Below, piece after piece: positions 33,194 to 42,800 of a stretch of 52,692 nt of DNA; position 1 is the first letter of the stretch; each line of letters begins with the position of its first letter. A program made the translations under genes and the position numbers. The notes under the pieces are model-generated. The model ran no database searches, was not told the origin of the DNA, and saw only the letters and a program-made list of their open reading frames with translations. The DNA comes from Myxococcales bacterium (lineage in GTDB: Bacteria; Myxococcota_A; Polyangia; Polyangiales; Polyangiaceae), in contig JAEUKE010000035.1 in the NCBI GenBank assembly GCA_016794345.1, positions 1 through 52,692 of the forward strand, given 5' to 3'.

Positions 33194-34696
33194 TCAGTCC
33201 ACCTCGAGCTGGACCGTGGTGTCGAGATCGACGCCGTCTCGCGCCAGCACCGCGAGCGCGACGGTCTCGAGAAGCTCGAGGTGCGAAAACGGCTTGAGCA
33301 GCAGCGCCGGCACGCCGAGCGCGCGCGCCTCCGCCAAGGTTCCCTCGCCGCCGGTCGCGGAGAGCCCGACCAGCGCGACCTTCTCGTCCACGGCGCGCAG
33401 CTCGCCGATGAAGCCCCGCAAGTCTCGGCCGGCTTCGTCGAGATCGACGAGCACGAGGGTCGGCGCGCGGCCTCGCAGCTTCTCGGCGGCCGACCGCGCG
33501 TCCTCGCAGTCTTCGACCAGGTAACCAGCGCGACGGAGCGAGCGTGCGACCGCGTCGCGGACGCCCTTCTGGGGCTCGACCACGAGCGCGAGGCGTCCCG
33601 CTCCAGAGCGAGGCTCGAGCCGAAGCTGCGACATCTCCGTTCGACGGATCGGCCAGGGCCGCGCCTTGATGGACGGGAACCGGATCTGGAAGGTCGTCCC
33701 CATCCCGAGGATGGACTTCACCTCCATGGATCCGCCGTGGGTCTTCACGATCTCGGCCACGGTGGCGAGGCCCACGCCATGACCTCGGCCGTCGGGCTTC
33801 GACGTAAAAAACGGCTCGAAGATGCGCGAGCGGACCTCCTCCGACATGCCGCAGCCGTCGTCGGTGATCGACAGCTCCGCCTCGTCCCCGACGACCTTCG
33901 TCGTCACCAGGATGGAGCCGTCGCGCCCGCTCTCTTCGATCGCGTCGCGCGCGTTGAGGGCGAGGTTGTAGATCAACTGATGGAGCTGCAGCGGGTCGGC
34001 GAAGATCCGCACGCCCGTGGCGAGCTCGGCGCGAATGGCGATCGTGCGCGGCAAGGCGCGCTTCAAGAGGCCTACGGCCTCCCCGACGGCCTGGCGCAGA
34101 TCGATCTCCTCCGCGCGGCCGTCGTGCCCGCGCGCGTAGCTGAGGAGGCGCTTGGCGAGCGACGCGGCCCGCTGGCTCCCCGAGAGCACGTCCGCGAGGC
34201 ACTCGTCGCGCTCCGCCGGCGAGAGATCGCCGATGTCTTGCAGGACCCCGGCCGCGGCCTGGACGACGCAGAGCGCGTTGTTCAGATCGTGGGCCAGACC
34301 GACGGCCAGCTGACCGATCGTCTGCATCCGGTTGCGCGAGAAGATCTCCTCGCCCAGCTCGTCTCGCCGAGCATAGAGAAAGGTGGCGGCGCCGATACCG
34401 ATCCGGTCCCCCACCTTCAGCTGCACCCGCTTGACCTTCACGCCGTTGACGGTCGTGCCGTTGCGACTGCCGAGATCTTCGATCTCCACGGTGCCGTCTT
34501 CCAGCTTGATGATCCGCGCGTGCTCGCGCGAGACCCGCGGGTCGGAGAGGATGATGTCGACCTCACCTCCGCGCCCGACGACGAGCTGCTTCTCCAGGTC
34601 GAAGCGGCGCCCCAAGAGCTCGCCGGACAAGCCGGTGAGCCGACCCTTGATCGTGGAGCTGGAGCGGGTGATCTGACGAAGGGCCATCATGACCAT
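33194..34696 (-). CDS. FHA domain/histidine kinase/receiver hybrid protein
   Basis: 500 residues. FHA domain at about 35-110 (LVVGRGGEVDIILSDPRVSR, GSRNGTTVNG) binds phosphothreonine. HisKA begins at 124 with His 136 in GLAHDLNNAL, and the HATPase has N-box YNLALNARDA, G1 TDDGCGM, and G2 GRGHGVGLATV. The receiver is at about 368-490 with Asp 418 (LVLVDLD) and Lys 468 (LLKPF). The receiver lacks the usual acidic pair (VVEPQ instead of VVDDE), so it may bind Mg weakly. The FHA domain links Ser/Thr kinases to two-component signalling, a common myxobacterial arrangement. No TM helix: it is a cytoplasmic hub. Confidence 0.93.
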   Translation of the reverse strand: MVMMALRQITRSSSTIKGRLTGLSGELLGRRFDLEKQLVVGRGGEVDIILSDPRVSREHARIIKLEDGTVEIEDLGSRNGTTVNGVKVKRVQLKVGDRIGIGAATFLYARRDELGEEIFSRNRMQTIGQLAVGLAHDLNNALCVVQAAAGVLQDIGDLSPAERDECLADVLSGSQRAASLAKRLLSYARGHDGRAEEIDLRQAVGEAVGLLKRALPRTIAIRAELATGVRIFADPLQLHQLIYNLALNARDAIEESGRDGSILVTTKVVGDEAELSITDDGCGMSEEVRSRIFEPFFTSKPDGRGHGVGLATVAEIVKTHGGSMEVKSILGMGTTFQIRFPSIKARPWPIRRTEMSQLRLEPRSGAGRLALVVEPQKGVRDAVARSLRRAGYLVEDCEDARSAAEKLRGRAPTLVLVDLDEAGRDLRGFIGELRAVDEKVALVGLSATGGEGTLAEARALGVPALLLKPFSHLELLETVALAVLARDGVDLDTTVQLEVD

Positions 34697-34732
34697 GTTA
34701 CCGCGGGAGGGCGAGCGTCGTGGAGGTGCGGC

Positions 34733-36376
34733 TCACGTCCTCGACACAACGGATCGTTTTTTCTTCCCTGAAGGTCCCGACTCGAAGCTCAGGTGATCGT
34801 CGCCGCTCCGCTCCAGGTAGGCGTCGTAGCCGCCTGGGAAGTCGTTCAGGCCACGTTGCGTAACCTCAACGATTCGGTTCGCCAGGCGCGAGACGAACCA
34901 GCGGTCGTGCGACACGAAGACGAGCGTGCCTTCGTACGCGGCGAGCGCCTCGACGAGCGCCTCGATCGACTCGAGATCCAGGTGGTTCGTCGGCTCGTCC
35001 AGCAGGAGCACGTTGGGCTTCTCGATCATGAGCTGGGCGAAGACGAGCCGCGCGGCCTCGCCGCCGCTCAGGTGACCGATCTGCTTGTCGACCTCCTCCC
35101 GGGAGAAGAGCATCCGACCGAGCACGCCGCGGACGTGGTTCGTGGTCTCGTCGGGGCAAAAGCCCCACAAGTAGTCGAGCACGCTCTGCGTCGGGGCCCG
35201 CATGATCTCCCGGTGGTCCTGCGCGAAGTAGCCGACGCGCGTCTCGTGACCCCACACGGCCTCACCTCGATCTGCGGTGAGGTGGCCGGCGCAGATCTTG
35301 AGCAGCGTCGACTTCCCCAGCCCGTTGGCGCCGATGATGGCCACTCGCTCCGCGCGCCGGACAGTGAGCGAGACTCCCGAGAGGACCTGCTTGTCTCCGA
35401 ACGACTTTGTGAGGTTTCGGACGTCGAGCACGTCTTTCCCGCTCGGTCGCGCCTGCGTGAACGAGAACTTCGGGTACCGCCGCGAGGAAGGCTGCAAGCG
35501 CTCGATCTCGACGCGCTCGATCTGCTTGAGCCGGCTGTTCGCCTGACGCGCCTTCGTGGCCTTGGCCTTGAACCGTTCGAGCGAAGCCTTCTTTTCGGCG
35601 ATGGCGCGCTCGACCCGCTCGACCTCCGCCTCTTTTCGCTCGCGCGTCTCGTCTTTGTTGGCGAGGAAAGTGTCGTAGTTGCCGCGATAAGGGATGATGG
35701 TCCCGTAGTCGACGTCGAGGATGTGCGTGGCGACCTCGTTCAGAAAGCGATGGTCGTGGCTCACGATGACGGCGCACCCACGGAACGCGAGGAGGAACTT
35801 CTCCAGCCAGCGGATGCTCACGATGTCGAGGTGGTTCGTCGGCTCGTCCAGGAAGAGCGCGTCCGGCCGGCCGATGAGGGCCTGGGCCAGGAGCACGCGG
35901 AGCTTGTAGCCGCCGCTCAGCGTCCCGAGCGGCTGGTAGAGCGAGCTCTCCTGGATCCCGAGGCCGACGAGCACCTGCGCCGCGCGCGCCTCGAGCCCAT
36001 AGCCGTCGTGCGCCAGGAGGATCTCGTCGACCTCGCCGATGCGGTGCGGGTCGGGGTCGTCCGACCGACCGAGCGCGTCTTGCTCCTCCAGGGCCGCCCA
36101 GACGATCTCGTCCCCCATCATCGCGACGTCGATGACACGACGGTGATCGTCGAGGAACCGGTCTTGCCGCAGCATGCCGATGCGCGCGGCCTTGGGCATC
36201 CCGATCTCACCCAAGCTGGGACTCTCCTCCCCCATGAGCATGCGCAGGAACGTCGACTTGCCCGAGCCGTTCGCGCCGACGACGCCGTAGCGACTGCCCG
36301 CGTTCAGCTGGAGGTTGACCTTCTCGAAGAGGACTTGCGGCCCGAAGGTCTTGCCGAGGTTGGTCAGCGTGATCAC
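34733..36376 (-). CDS. ABC-F family ATPase
   Basis: 547 residues if it starts at the GTG at 36376 (VITLTNLGKTFG), which matches the family; the ATG at 36418 would add 14 residues of unlike sequence. Two ABC domains follow each other: Walker A GANGSGKST and GANGLGKST, signatures LSGGYK and LSGGEA, and Walker B FLDEPTNHLDI and LLDEPTNHLDL. A charged helical linker (about 250-300) of the P-site tolerance motif type joins them. There is no TM domain. ABC-F proteins act on ribosomes to rescue stalled translation or protect from antibiotics. It diverges from the defence pair with a 163-base gap. Confidence 0.92.
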   Translation of the reverse strand: MITLTNLGKTFGPQVLFEKVNLQLNAGSRYGVVGANGSGKSTFLRMLMGEESPSLGEIGMPKAARIGMLRQDRFLDDHRRVIDVAMMGDEIVWAALEEQDALGRSDDPDPHRIGEVDEILLAHDGYGLEARAAQVLVGLGIQESSLYQPLGTLSGGYKLRVLLAQALIGRPDALFLDEPTNHLDIVSIRWLEKFLLAFRGCAVIVSHDHRFLNEVATHILDVDYGTIIPYRGNYDTFLANKDETRERKEAEVERVERAIAEKKASLERFKAKATKARQANSRLKQIERVEIERLQPSSRRYPKFSFTQARPSGKDVLDVRNLTKSFGDKQVLSGVSLTVRRAERVAIIGANGLGKSTLLKICAGHLTADRGEAVWGHETRVGYFAQDHREIMRAPTQSVLDYLWGFCPDETTNHVRGVLGRMLFSREEVDKQIGHLSGGEAARLVFAQLMIEKPNVLLLDEPTNHLDLESIEALVEALAAYEGTLVFVSHDRWFVSRLANRIVEVTQRGLNDFPGGYDAYLERSGDDHLSFESGPSGKKKRSVVSRT

Positions 36377-36539
36377 GGGCGGCCTGGTAGCACCAGACCG
36401 GCGGATCCGCGAGACCATGTTTGCCCAGCATCCCGCAGACGGGGGATTGCTGCGGTGCACAGGGCCCGCGTACGCTGCGTCGACATCGTCCGATCGACGG
36501 CGCTGCGAAGGGCGGCCCAACCTGTGACGGAATGACAAC

Positions 36540-37760
36540 ATGGCCAGGCTTCTAGGGATTCGGATCAAGAACTACCGTGCGCTCGCCAACGTAGCGATCG
36601 GCCAAACGAAGTACGCAGAAGGAGACCCGCTTCCGAAGGTCTCCTGCTTCATCGGGCGGAACGGCTCCGGAAAGTCGACGCTCCTCGATGCTTTCGGGTT
36701 TCTTTCGGACTGCATGCTCGAGGGTGCCGAGGCAGCATGCGACAAGCCGGGAAGAGGTGGTTTCGAGCGACTCCGAACACAAGGAGCAAGCGGCCCGATC
36801 GGCTTTGAGCTTTTCTTCGACGCCGGCGACCGCGAACGCCCTATCGCGTACCAGGTCGAGATTGACGCTCCCAAGCAGATCCCGATGGTCGTGAGCGAGA
36901 CGCTCCGACAGCGCCGGCGCGGCGAGGTTAGAGGGAAACCCTACTATTTCTTGAAGCTCAGGAATGGTAAGGGGAAGGTCTGGGCGGGGGAGTACGACGA
37001 GAAGGATACGGACAAACGCTCAGACAAGATCGTCTTACCAGACGAGACACGGTTGGGCGTGAGCACGCTCGGAAACCTCGGCGCTCATCCCAGGATCGTC
37101 GCCCTCCGAACGTACATCGAGCAGTGGTATCTCTCGTACTTCGTTCCAGAGGCGGCACGCGCGCTGCCTCCGGCGGGCGCCCAACGATGGCTCGACCGAA
37201 CCGGCTCGAACCTGGGGAACGTCCTGCAGTACTTCCAGCGGCAGTACCCGGGAGAGTTCGCGCGGATTCTCAAGGAGGTCGCGGCCGCGATCCCCGGTCT
37301 CCGCAAGATAACGCCCAAAGTCGGCGAGGATAACCGGCTACTCCTGCGGTTCGACGAGAGCGGCTACAAGGACCCGTTTTATCAGCAGAGCATGTCGGAC
37401 GGGACGCTCAAGATGGTCACCTATGCTGTGCTGTTGGCGGACCCGCAGCCGCGGCCGTTCATCGGAATCGAGGAACCAGAGAATGGGCTCTACGTGGAGC
37501 TGCTCGACGCGCTTGCGCGGAAGCTCAAGGAGCACGCGGCCAGGCAAGTCGGTGGAACACAACTGCTGATCACCACCCACTCCCCCTACTTCGTCGACGA
37601 GCTGAGTCCCGACCAGGTATGGGTTCTTCGCAAGGACGAGAACGGACACGTATTGGCGAAACGAGCCTCGGACATCGAGGGAGTATCGGCGCTGAACGAA
37701 GAGGGTTTGCCTCTGGGATCGCTTTGGTACAGCCGTCATCTTGAGGTCGGGTCGACGTGA
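36540..37760 (+). CDS. AAA_21-type ATPase of a two-gene defence system
   Basis: 406 residues. Walker A GRNGSGKST at 39-47, a lid-type QSMSDGTLK at 283-291, Walker B FIGIEEPENGL at 307-317 and H-loop ITTHSPYFVD at 344-353 give the AAA_21/OLD-like ABC-ATPase layout with a helical insertion at about 190-260. The start ATG is followed at once by GIRIKNYRAL, typical for such proteins. The downstream gene overlaps by GTGA and encodes a DUF4276 TOPRIM-like partner. Pairs of this type (like PARIS AriA/AriB, or other ATPase-TOPRIM systems) act against phage. Base composition here is lower (58-60% GC in two hand-counted lines) than in the neighbours (67-72%), pointing to transfer. Confidence 0.9.
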   Translation: MARLLGIRIKNYRALANVAIGQTKYAEGDPLPKVSCFIGRNGSGKSTLLDAFGFLSDCMLEGAEAACDKPGRGGFERLRTQGASGPIGFELFFDAGDRERPIAYQVEIDAPKQIPMVVSETLRQRRRGEVRGKPYYFLKLRNGKGKVWAGEYDEKDTDKRSDKIVLPDETRLGVSTLGNLGAHPRIVALRTYIEQWYLSYFVPEAARALPPAGAQRWLDRTGSNLGNVLQYFQRQYPGEFARILKEVAAAIPGLRKITPKVGEDNRLLLRFDESGYKDPFYQQSMSDGTLKMVTYAVLLADPQPRPFIGIEEPENGLYVELLDALARKLKEHAARQVGGTQLLITTHSPYFVDELSPDQVWVLRKDENGHVLAKRASDIEGVSALNEEGLPLGSLWYSRHLEVGST

Positions 37761-38431
37761 AACTGCACTTTCTCGTCGAGGGGCCGTCGGAGGTCGCTTT
37801 CGTGGAGCGTTGGGCGACTCGACTTCTCCCCGGCCACGAGATAAGAGCGCACCCTCATCAGGGAAAGGGACGCCTCCCGCGGGTTGGTGAGAAGGCAGAC
37901 CCAAGGCAGAGAGGCCTGCTCGATCAGCTCGCGGCCAAGCTCAGGGGGTTCGGTCGATCGCTCGACCCGCAACTGGAGCGCGTGGTGATTTTGGTCGATG
38001 CCGATGCGGATCCCTGCGTCGAGCTGCTTCGCCGGCTAGATGAGCTCGTCAAAGGGATCTCTCCAGCCCCGACGGTCTTGTTCCGGATCGCAATCGAGGA
38101 GCTCGAGGCATTCTACCTCGGTGACCTGGCAGCGCTGGCCAAGGCGTTCCCGGAACACGACAGAGAGGCCGCGCGGCAATACGTGCCGGATTCGATTTGC
38201 GGCACGGCAGAGTTGTTCGGGAAGATCATCGATGATGGCGGGCTCAACAAGGTGAAATGGGCCGAGGCCATGGGACCACGAGTGACGACCAACCCGGCCA
38301 GAAGCAGGTCGCCATCCTTCAAGAAGCTCGTTTCCGGTCTGACTGAGTTCGTCGACGTGAAGCCGAAGTCATCGGCCAAGCGAACCTACAGGCACACGCC
38401 ACGTCCCAAGAAGCCCGATGGCAAACGGTAG
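37757..38431 (+). CDS. DUF4276 TOPRIM-like protein, effector candidate
   Basis: 224 residues from GTG. TOPRIM-like acids are Glu 8 and Glu 12 in FLVEGPSEVAF and Asp 81/83/85 in VILVDADADP. A conserved family block IAIEELEAFYLGDL comes at about 112-125, and a basic tail (KSSAKRTYRHTPRPKKPDGKR) ends the protein. DUF4276 proteins usually sit beside AAA ATPases; the TOPRIM acids suggest a Mg-dependent nuclease or a similar nucleic-acid enzyme that the ATPase holds in check. The 4-base overlap with the ATPase gene fixes the order sensor-then-effector. Gene GC is also low. Confidence 0.85.
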   Translation: MKLHFLVEGPSEVAFVERWATRLLPGHEIRAHPHQGKGRLPRVGEKADPRQRGLLDQLAAKLRGFGRSLDPQLERVVILVDADADPCVELLRRLDELVKGISPAPTVLFRIAIEELEAFYLGDLAALAKAFPEHDREAARQYVPDSICGTAELFGKIIDDGGLNKVKWAEAMGPRVTTNPARSRSPSFKKLVSGLTEFVDVKPKSSAKRTYRHTPRPKKPDGKR

Positions 38432-38605
38432 CTCTTGCGGGAGCCGTCCGCGCCCCGACTGCAGACCTCTGGCTGCTTGGATGGTGGCTGGATGGTTTTC
38501 GGCGAGAGCGAGCGAGGTCGGCGGCGAGTCGCGCGGAGCGTACGACTGTACGCGAGCACGCTCGACGCCGAGATCGCGAAGCTATCGGCGGAAACGGCCA
38601 GCCAC

Positions 38606-40285
38606 CTAGAACTGCCCGTAGACGAACGGCACGGCTTCGGAGCTGGCGGCCTCGCGGAGGACGAGGGCCACACCGAACAGGACGACGGCCTGCGCGATGG
38701 CCGGTGCGCGGATGAACGTGTCGCGCGCGCGGTAGGTGAAGCTCCGCGGGAGCCACTGCAAGACGAGCGCGCCGGCAATGGTGAGGACGACCGGCGCGGT
38801 GAGGTTGGGCGTGAACGTGGAGAGCTGGCCGAGCTGCCGGAACATGAGCAGCGCCTTGTCGAGCGGCGCGCGGATGAGGACGAACGTGAACGTGGTGAAG
38901 ACGAACGTCACGACCACCGCGGCGAACCGGCGCGGATCGAGGCCTGCGTCGCCGACGTCGCTCGGCTTTTTGCCCCGTGAGTCGTAGAAATAGTGCGTCG
39001 CGCCGACGGCGAGTCCCTGCACGACGCCGAAGAGGACGTAGCTCCAGGCGGCGCCGTGCCAGATGCCGCACACGACCATCGTGACCCAGACGTTGAAGTA
39101 TTTTTTTCCCTGATCGGCGAGGCGCAGTCCCACGAGCATGAGCGCCGCGCTCCCCAGGAAGAGGAGCATGTTGCGGACCTCGTGCGCCGGGCTCGTGTCG
39201 CGGATGGCGAGCACCGCCGTGTTGATGGCGGCGCCCGCTCCGAGGACGGTGACGATGGCGGCGAGCCTGCGGCGCGTCTGCCGCGCCGACTCGGACTCGC
39301 CCTCCCGGCTGCCGCGGCTGCCGCCGAGCGGGATGTAGACGTAGTCGCGCAGCCAGCTCGAGAGCGAGATGTGCCAGCGTCGCCAGAACTCGACGAGGTT
39401 CGACGCCTTGAAGGGCGCGTCGAAGTTGATCTTCAGCCGGTAGCCGAGCAGCAGCGCGACGCCGATCGCCACGTCGCTGTAGCCGGAGAAGTCACAGTAG
39501 ATCTGGATCGCGTAGCCGAACATCGCCGCGAGCACCTCGACCGAGGAGAAGCTCGTCGGCTCGGCCACGACGCGGTCGACCAGGTTGATCGCGAGGTAGT
39601 CGCTGATGACCACCTTCTTGAAGAGGCCCACGACCACCAGGAAGATGCCCTCGCCGGCGGCGGTGGCGGTGAGGACAGCCTGCTTCTCGAAGAGGGGTAA
39701 GAGGTCCTTGCCGCGGATGATCGGCCCCGCGACCAGGTGGGGGAAAAAGGCGATGTACGTGACGTAGTGCGCGTAGTTCCGGCTCGGCGGGATCTCCTTG
39801 CGGTACACGTCCACCACGTACGAGAGGGACATGAACGTGAAGAAGGAGATGCCGATCGGGAGCGGGAGGTGGAGCCGGTAGTCCGGCGCGCCGAGCGCCA
39901 TCGCCTGGGAGGCGAGGAAGTCCCAGTATTTGAACACCAACAGGAGGCCGGTGTTCATGGCGATGGTGATGTAGAGCGCGCGCTTGCGTGCTCCGGGCTC
40001 GGTGTGGTTGCCGATCCACAACGCGAGCGCGTAATCGACCGTCGAGCCGATGAAGATGATGGGGACGAACTTCAGGTACGGCGCGCCGTTCTGGATGGCC
40101 TGCACGACGCCGTCCGCCCGCGCCGAGGCGAGGAAGTCCCCCGAGAGGACGTCGAGGCCGGCGTAGAAGAAGTAGCTGGCCGTGGCCAGGAACCAGAAGC
40201 GCGCGCGGGGCCACCGGCTGAGCAGCCAGGAGCCGACGAACACGACCGTGAAGAATTTCGCGAACGCGAGCGTGTTGAACAGCAT
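38606..40285 (-). CDS. MBOAT O-acyltransferase (AlgI-like) with an inserted two-helix segment
   Basis: 559 residues with about twelve hydrophobic segments. MBOAT blocks are PIGISFFTFMSLSY (143-156), FPHLVAGPIIRG, EFWRRWHISLSSWLRDYVYIPLGG (299-322) and the catalytic His 410 in CGIWHGAAW. In AlgI-type proteins the PLGG block is followed by the catalytic His within about 25-30 residues; here the distance is about 88, because a segment with two extra hydrophobic helices lies between. The enzyme carries acyl groups across the membrane to a polysaccharide. The divergent SGNH gene (114 bases apart) would be the transfer partner, as AlgX/AlgJ are for AlgI. Confidence 0.92.
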   Translation of the reverse strand: MLFNTLAFAKFFTVVFVGSWLLSRWPRARFWFLATASYFFYAGLDVLSGDFLASARADGVVQAIQNGAPYLKFVPIIFIGSTVDYALALWIGNHTEPGARKRALYITIAMNTGLLLVFKYWDFLASQAMALGAPDYRLHLPLPIGISFFTFMSLSYVVDVYRKEIPPSRNYAHYVTYIAFFPHLVAGPIIRGKDLLPLFEKQAVLTATAAGEGIFLVVVGLFKKVVISDYLAINLVDRVVAEPTSFSSVEVLAAMFGYAIQIYCDFSGYSDVAIGVALLLGYRLKINFDAPFKASNLVEFWRRWHISLSSWLRDYVYIPLGGSRGSREGESESARQTRRRLAAIVTVLGAGAAINTAVLAIRDTSPAHEVRNMLLFLGSAALMLVGLRLADQGKKYFNVWVTMVVCGIWHGAAWSYVLFGVVQGLAVGATHYFYDSRGKKPSDVGDAGLDPRRFAAVVVTFVFTTFTFVLIRAPLDKALLMFRQLGQLSTFTPNLTAPVVLTIAGALVLQWLPRSFTYRARDTFIRAPAIAQAVVLFGVALVLREAASSEAVPFVYGQF

Positions 40286-40399
40286 GGGCCCGCCGGGACG
40301 CGCTTTCTAACACCGCCGCGGCGGTCGGTCGAACAAGCGGCAGCCTCGCCTGTTGGGCCACCTGGGCTTCGCCGTGCTATCGAATGGGCTCGCGTGGCC

Positions 40400-42013
40400 A
40401 TGACCTCCCCTTCCGAGCCCCGCCCGGACGAATCCGCCTTCGGCGAGCTCGTCTCCACCGTCGCCAAAGACGACAGAGCGGAGACGCGCGCGGAGGACGG
40501 CAGCAAGCTCGTTCACCCGAAGTTCCCCGTCGCGCGCAAGGTGGCGGTGGCGGGCGGTCTGCTCGGCGCGCTGTTGCTCCTGCCCTACGCCCACCAGGAC
40601 CTCACGCGGTTCCGCGTGCTCACCCCGGGCGTCTCCATCCTTGGCGGCGGGGAGGACGAGCCGCAGTCGAACGTACCCGCGCCTGTCGACACCGTGGGCG
40701 AGGCCGCGCTCCCGGGCCCGACCGACGATCAGCAGGCGCGCGCCGCGGAGCTCGACGCCGTGCCGAACGAGTCGAAGGGCCCCATCGCGCAGGCGAACCA
40801 GAAGCTGCCGATTCCCCCGGCGCTCGCCGAGGGCAAGCCGCCCATCCCGATCGATGACTACACCGGGCACGCCCTCGACCGCTTCTACGACAAGCTCCTC
40901 GCCGTCGAGCAGAAGCAGCCCGGGCAGATCGCGCGCATCGTCTATTACGGCGACTCGATCGTCGCGTCCGACTTCATCACCGGCAAGCTGCGCCGCCTCT
41001 ACCAGACGCGCTTCGGGGACGCGGGTCACGGCTACGCGCTGGTGGCGAACGCCTTCCCGGGGTGGTTTCACATCGACGTCTCGCGCAAGTCGAGCGACCA
41101 GTGGAAGACGTCGCGCTGCATCGGCCCCTACGCGGAGGACGGCCTCTACGGCCTCGGCTGCGTGAGCTTCGTGGCGCGCCGCCCGGACGAGTGGTTCTCG
41201 ATGGGCACCGCCGACAAAGACGAGTGGGGCCGCAGCGTCTCGCGGTTCGAGCTCGAGTACCTCGAGCAGCCCGGCGGAGGGGAGGTGGCGCTCATCCTCG
41301 ACGAGCAGAAACAAGGCACGCTCTCGACCGACGGCCCCGAGAAGAAGGTGAAGTGGCACACGGTGACGGTGCCCGACGGCCCACACAAGCTCGAGGTCCG
41401 CACGACGACCGACAAGGAGACGCGCCTCTTCGGCATGCGCATGGAGCGCGACGTGCCGGGCGTGACGCTGAGCGCGCTCGGGATCACCGGGGCGCGCGGC
41501 CGCTTCCTCGACAAGCAGGACGACACACACTGGGCGGAGGTCCTCGGCGGAGCCAAGCCCGATCTGGTCGTGCTCGCGTTCGGCACGAACGAGGTCGGCG
41601 ACGGGCGCATGGCGTTCGACGAAAAGGGCCAGCTCTCGAAGGACCCGATGGGCGACTACGAGCGCAGCCTCGACGCCGTGATGGCCCAGGTGGAAAAGGC
41701 CTGCCCGAACGCGAGCTACATGCTCGTGGGCCCGCCCGACATGGCCTCGAAGAACGAGAACGAAGGCCACGCCAAGCCCATGGTGGGCATCTACATCTCG
41801 CACCAGATGACCGTCGCCAAGAAGCGCGGCTGGGCTTACTGGAACCAGCAGAAGGCCATGGGCGGCCCCGGCTCGATGTGGAGCTGGGTGCAGGCCGGCA
41901 TGGGCAACTCCGACATGATCCACCCGACGGGCTCCGGCGGGAACGCGCTCGGCCAGATGCAGTATCTGGCCGTGATGGACGGCTACGAGAAGCACAAGGC
42001 CGAGAAGCGGTAG
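40400..42013 (+). CDS. membrane-anchored SGNH/GDSL hydrolase-like acyltransferase
   Basis: 537 residues. A cytoplasmic leader precedes one TM helix (about 47-63, VAVAGGLLGALLLLPYA). A Pro/Glu-rich stem to about 150 follows, then an SGNH domain: VYYGDSIVASD with Ser 186, FGTNEVGD near 394-401 (the GxND-type block), and SDMIHPTGSGG with Asp 505 and His 508. An inserted beta domain lies at about 250-360. This is the extracytoplasmic half of an MBOAT/SGNH O-acetylation pair. The ATG at 40400 is used since upstream codons overlap the divergent gene. The target polysaccharide is unknown. Confidence 0.9.
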   Translation: MTSPSEPRPDESAFGELVSTVAKDDRAETRAEDGSKLVHPKFPVARKVAVAGGLLGALLLLPYAHQDLTRFRVLTPGVSILGGGEDEPQSNVPAPVDTVGEAALPGPTDDQQARAAELDAVPNESKGPIAQANQKLPIPPALAEGKPPIPIDDYTGHALDRFYDKLLAVEQKQPGQIARIVYYGDSIVASDFITGKLRRLYQTRFGDAGHGYALVANAFPGWFHIDVSRKSSDQWKTSRCIGPYAEDGLYGLGCVSFVARRPDEWFSMGTADKDEWGRSVSRFELEYLEQPGGGEVALILDEQKQGTLSTDGPEKKVKWHTVTVPDGPHKLEVRTTTDKETRLFGMRMERDVPGVTLSALGITGARGRFLDKQDDTHWAEVLGGAKPDLVVLAFGTNEVGDGRMAFDEKGQLSKDPMGDYERSLDAVMAQVEKACPNASYMLVGPPDMASKNENEGHAKPMVGIYISHQMTVAKKRGWAYWNQQKAMGGPGSMWSWVQAGMGNSDMIHPTGSGGNALGQMQYLAVMDGYEKHKAEKR

Positions 42014-42048
42014 GCCTCGAGCGGCCGCCGATCGGCTACGATCGGCGC

Positions 42049-42792
42049 ATGCGCTTGCGACATCTCTGGCTGGCCTCGGCCCTCGTGCTCGGGTGCGGCG
42101 ACGACGAGGACGGTAGCGGCGGCGGCGGCACATCCTCCGCGACGACGACGTCGTCGAGCGCGCAGACGGGGACCACCGGCTCCACCACGACGAGCGGCAC
42201 CACCACCGCCGGCACGACGACCTCCAGCTCGAGCTCGTCGACCTCGGGCACGGGAGGTGGCTGCCCCGTCATCAATTGCGAAGACCCCTGCCCCGATGGC
42301 CTCTGGCAGGACGCCGAGGGCTGCGACACCTGCGCCTGCGCGCCGCCCGAGGTCGAGCTCTCGATCAACGGCTTTGCCAAACCCGCGGCGAACGTCACGT
42401 TCGACGTCATGGCCGATCACTTCATCGGCGGGATCGATCGTTGGGTCTTCAACTTCACCTGGACCTACGACGACCCGCTGGCCTCCGACGACACGGAGGT
42501 CGTCGAGGCCACCGTGCGCATCATGCAGGTCGGCCCGCAATACGAGCCTTCCGAGACGAACGCGACCTGGTACTCCCCCCAGGACAACGGCATGCCGCTC
42601 GAGGTCCTGCCGGGCGACTACACGCTCTTCGGCTTCGCGGTGCTCCACGACACGCTGACGCCCGTCAGCGGAATCCTCTCCATCCGCAAGGTCGGGATGA
42701 CCTTCGAAGGCGGCGTCTGGCTGGAGATGCAGGGAGCGGGCACCGCTGGCATGGTGCACGCGGCCGGACCGTTCGACGTCCCCGTCCCGTGA
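42049..42792 (+). CDS. lipoprotein with Ser/Thr tether and Cys knot-like motif
   Basis: 247 residues. Lipobox VLGC in the signal, then a 50-residue Ser/Thr/Gly tether (TTSSSAQTGTTGSTTTSGTT). A short Cys module follows (CPVINCEDPCPDGLWQ, GCDTCACAPP), which resembles an antistasin-like motif. A beta-sandwich-like domain of about 150 residues ends the protein (ELSINGFAKPAANVTFDV, RWVFNFTWTYDDP, GDYTLFGFAVLHD). Probably a surface-displayed binding or inhibitor protein; no specific family recognised. Confidence 0.78.
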   Translation: MRLRHLWLASALVLGCGDDEDGSGGGGTSSATTTSSSAQTGTTGSTTTSGTTTAGTTTSSSSSSTSGTGGGCPVINCEDPCPDGLWQDAEGCDTCACAPPEVELSINGFAKPAANVTFDVMADHFIGGIDRWVFNFTWTYDDPLASDDTEVVEATVRIMQVGPQYEPSETNATWYSPQDNGMPLEVLPGDYTLFGFAVLHDTLTPVSGILSIRKVGMTFEGGVWLEMQGAGTAGMVHAAGPFDVPVP

Positions 42793-42800
42793 CCGAGCCG

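Noticed and set aside
36540..38431. RecF/SMC-type repair pair
   Set aside because: No coiled coil or zinc hook; the ATPase is AAA_21-like and the partner DUF4276-like.
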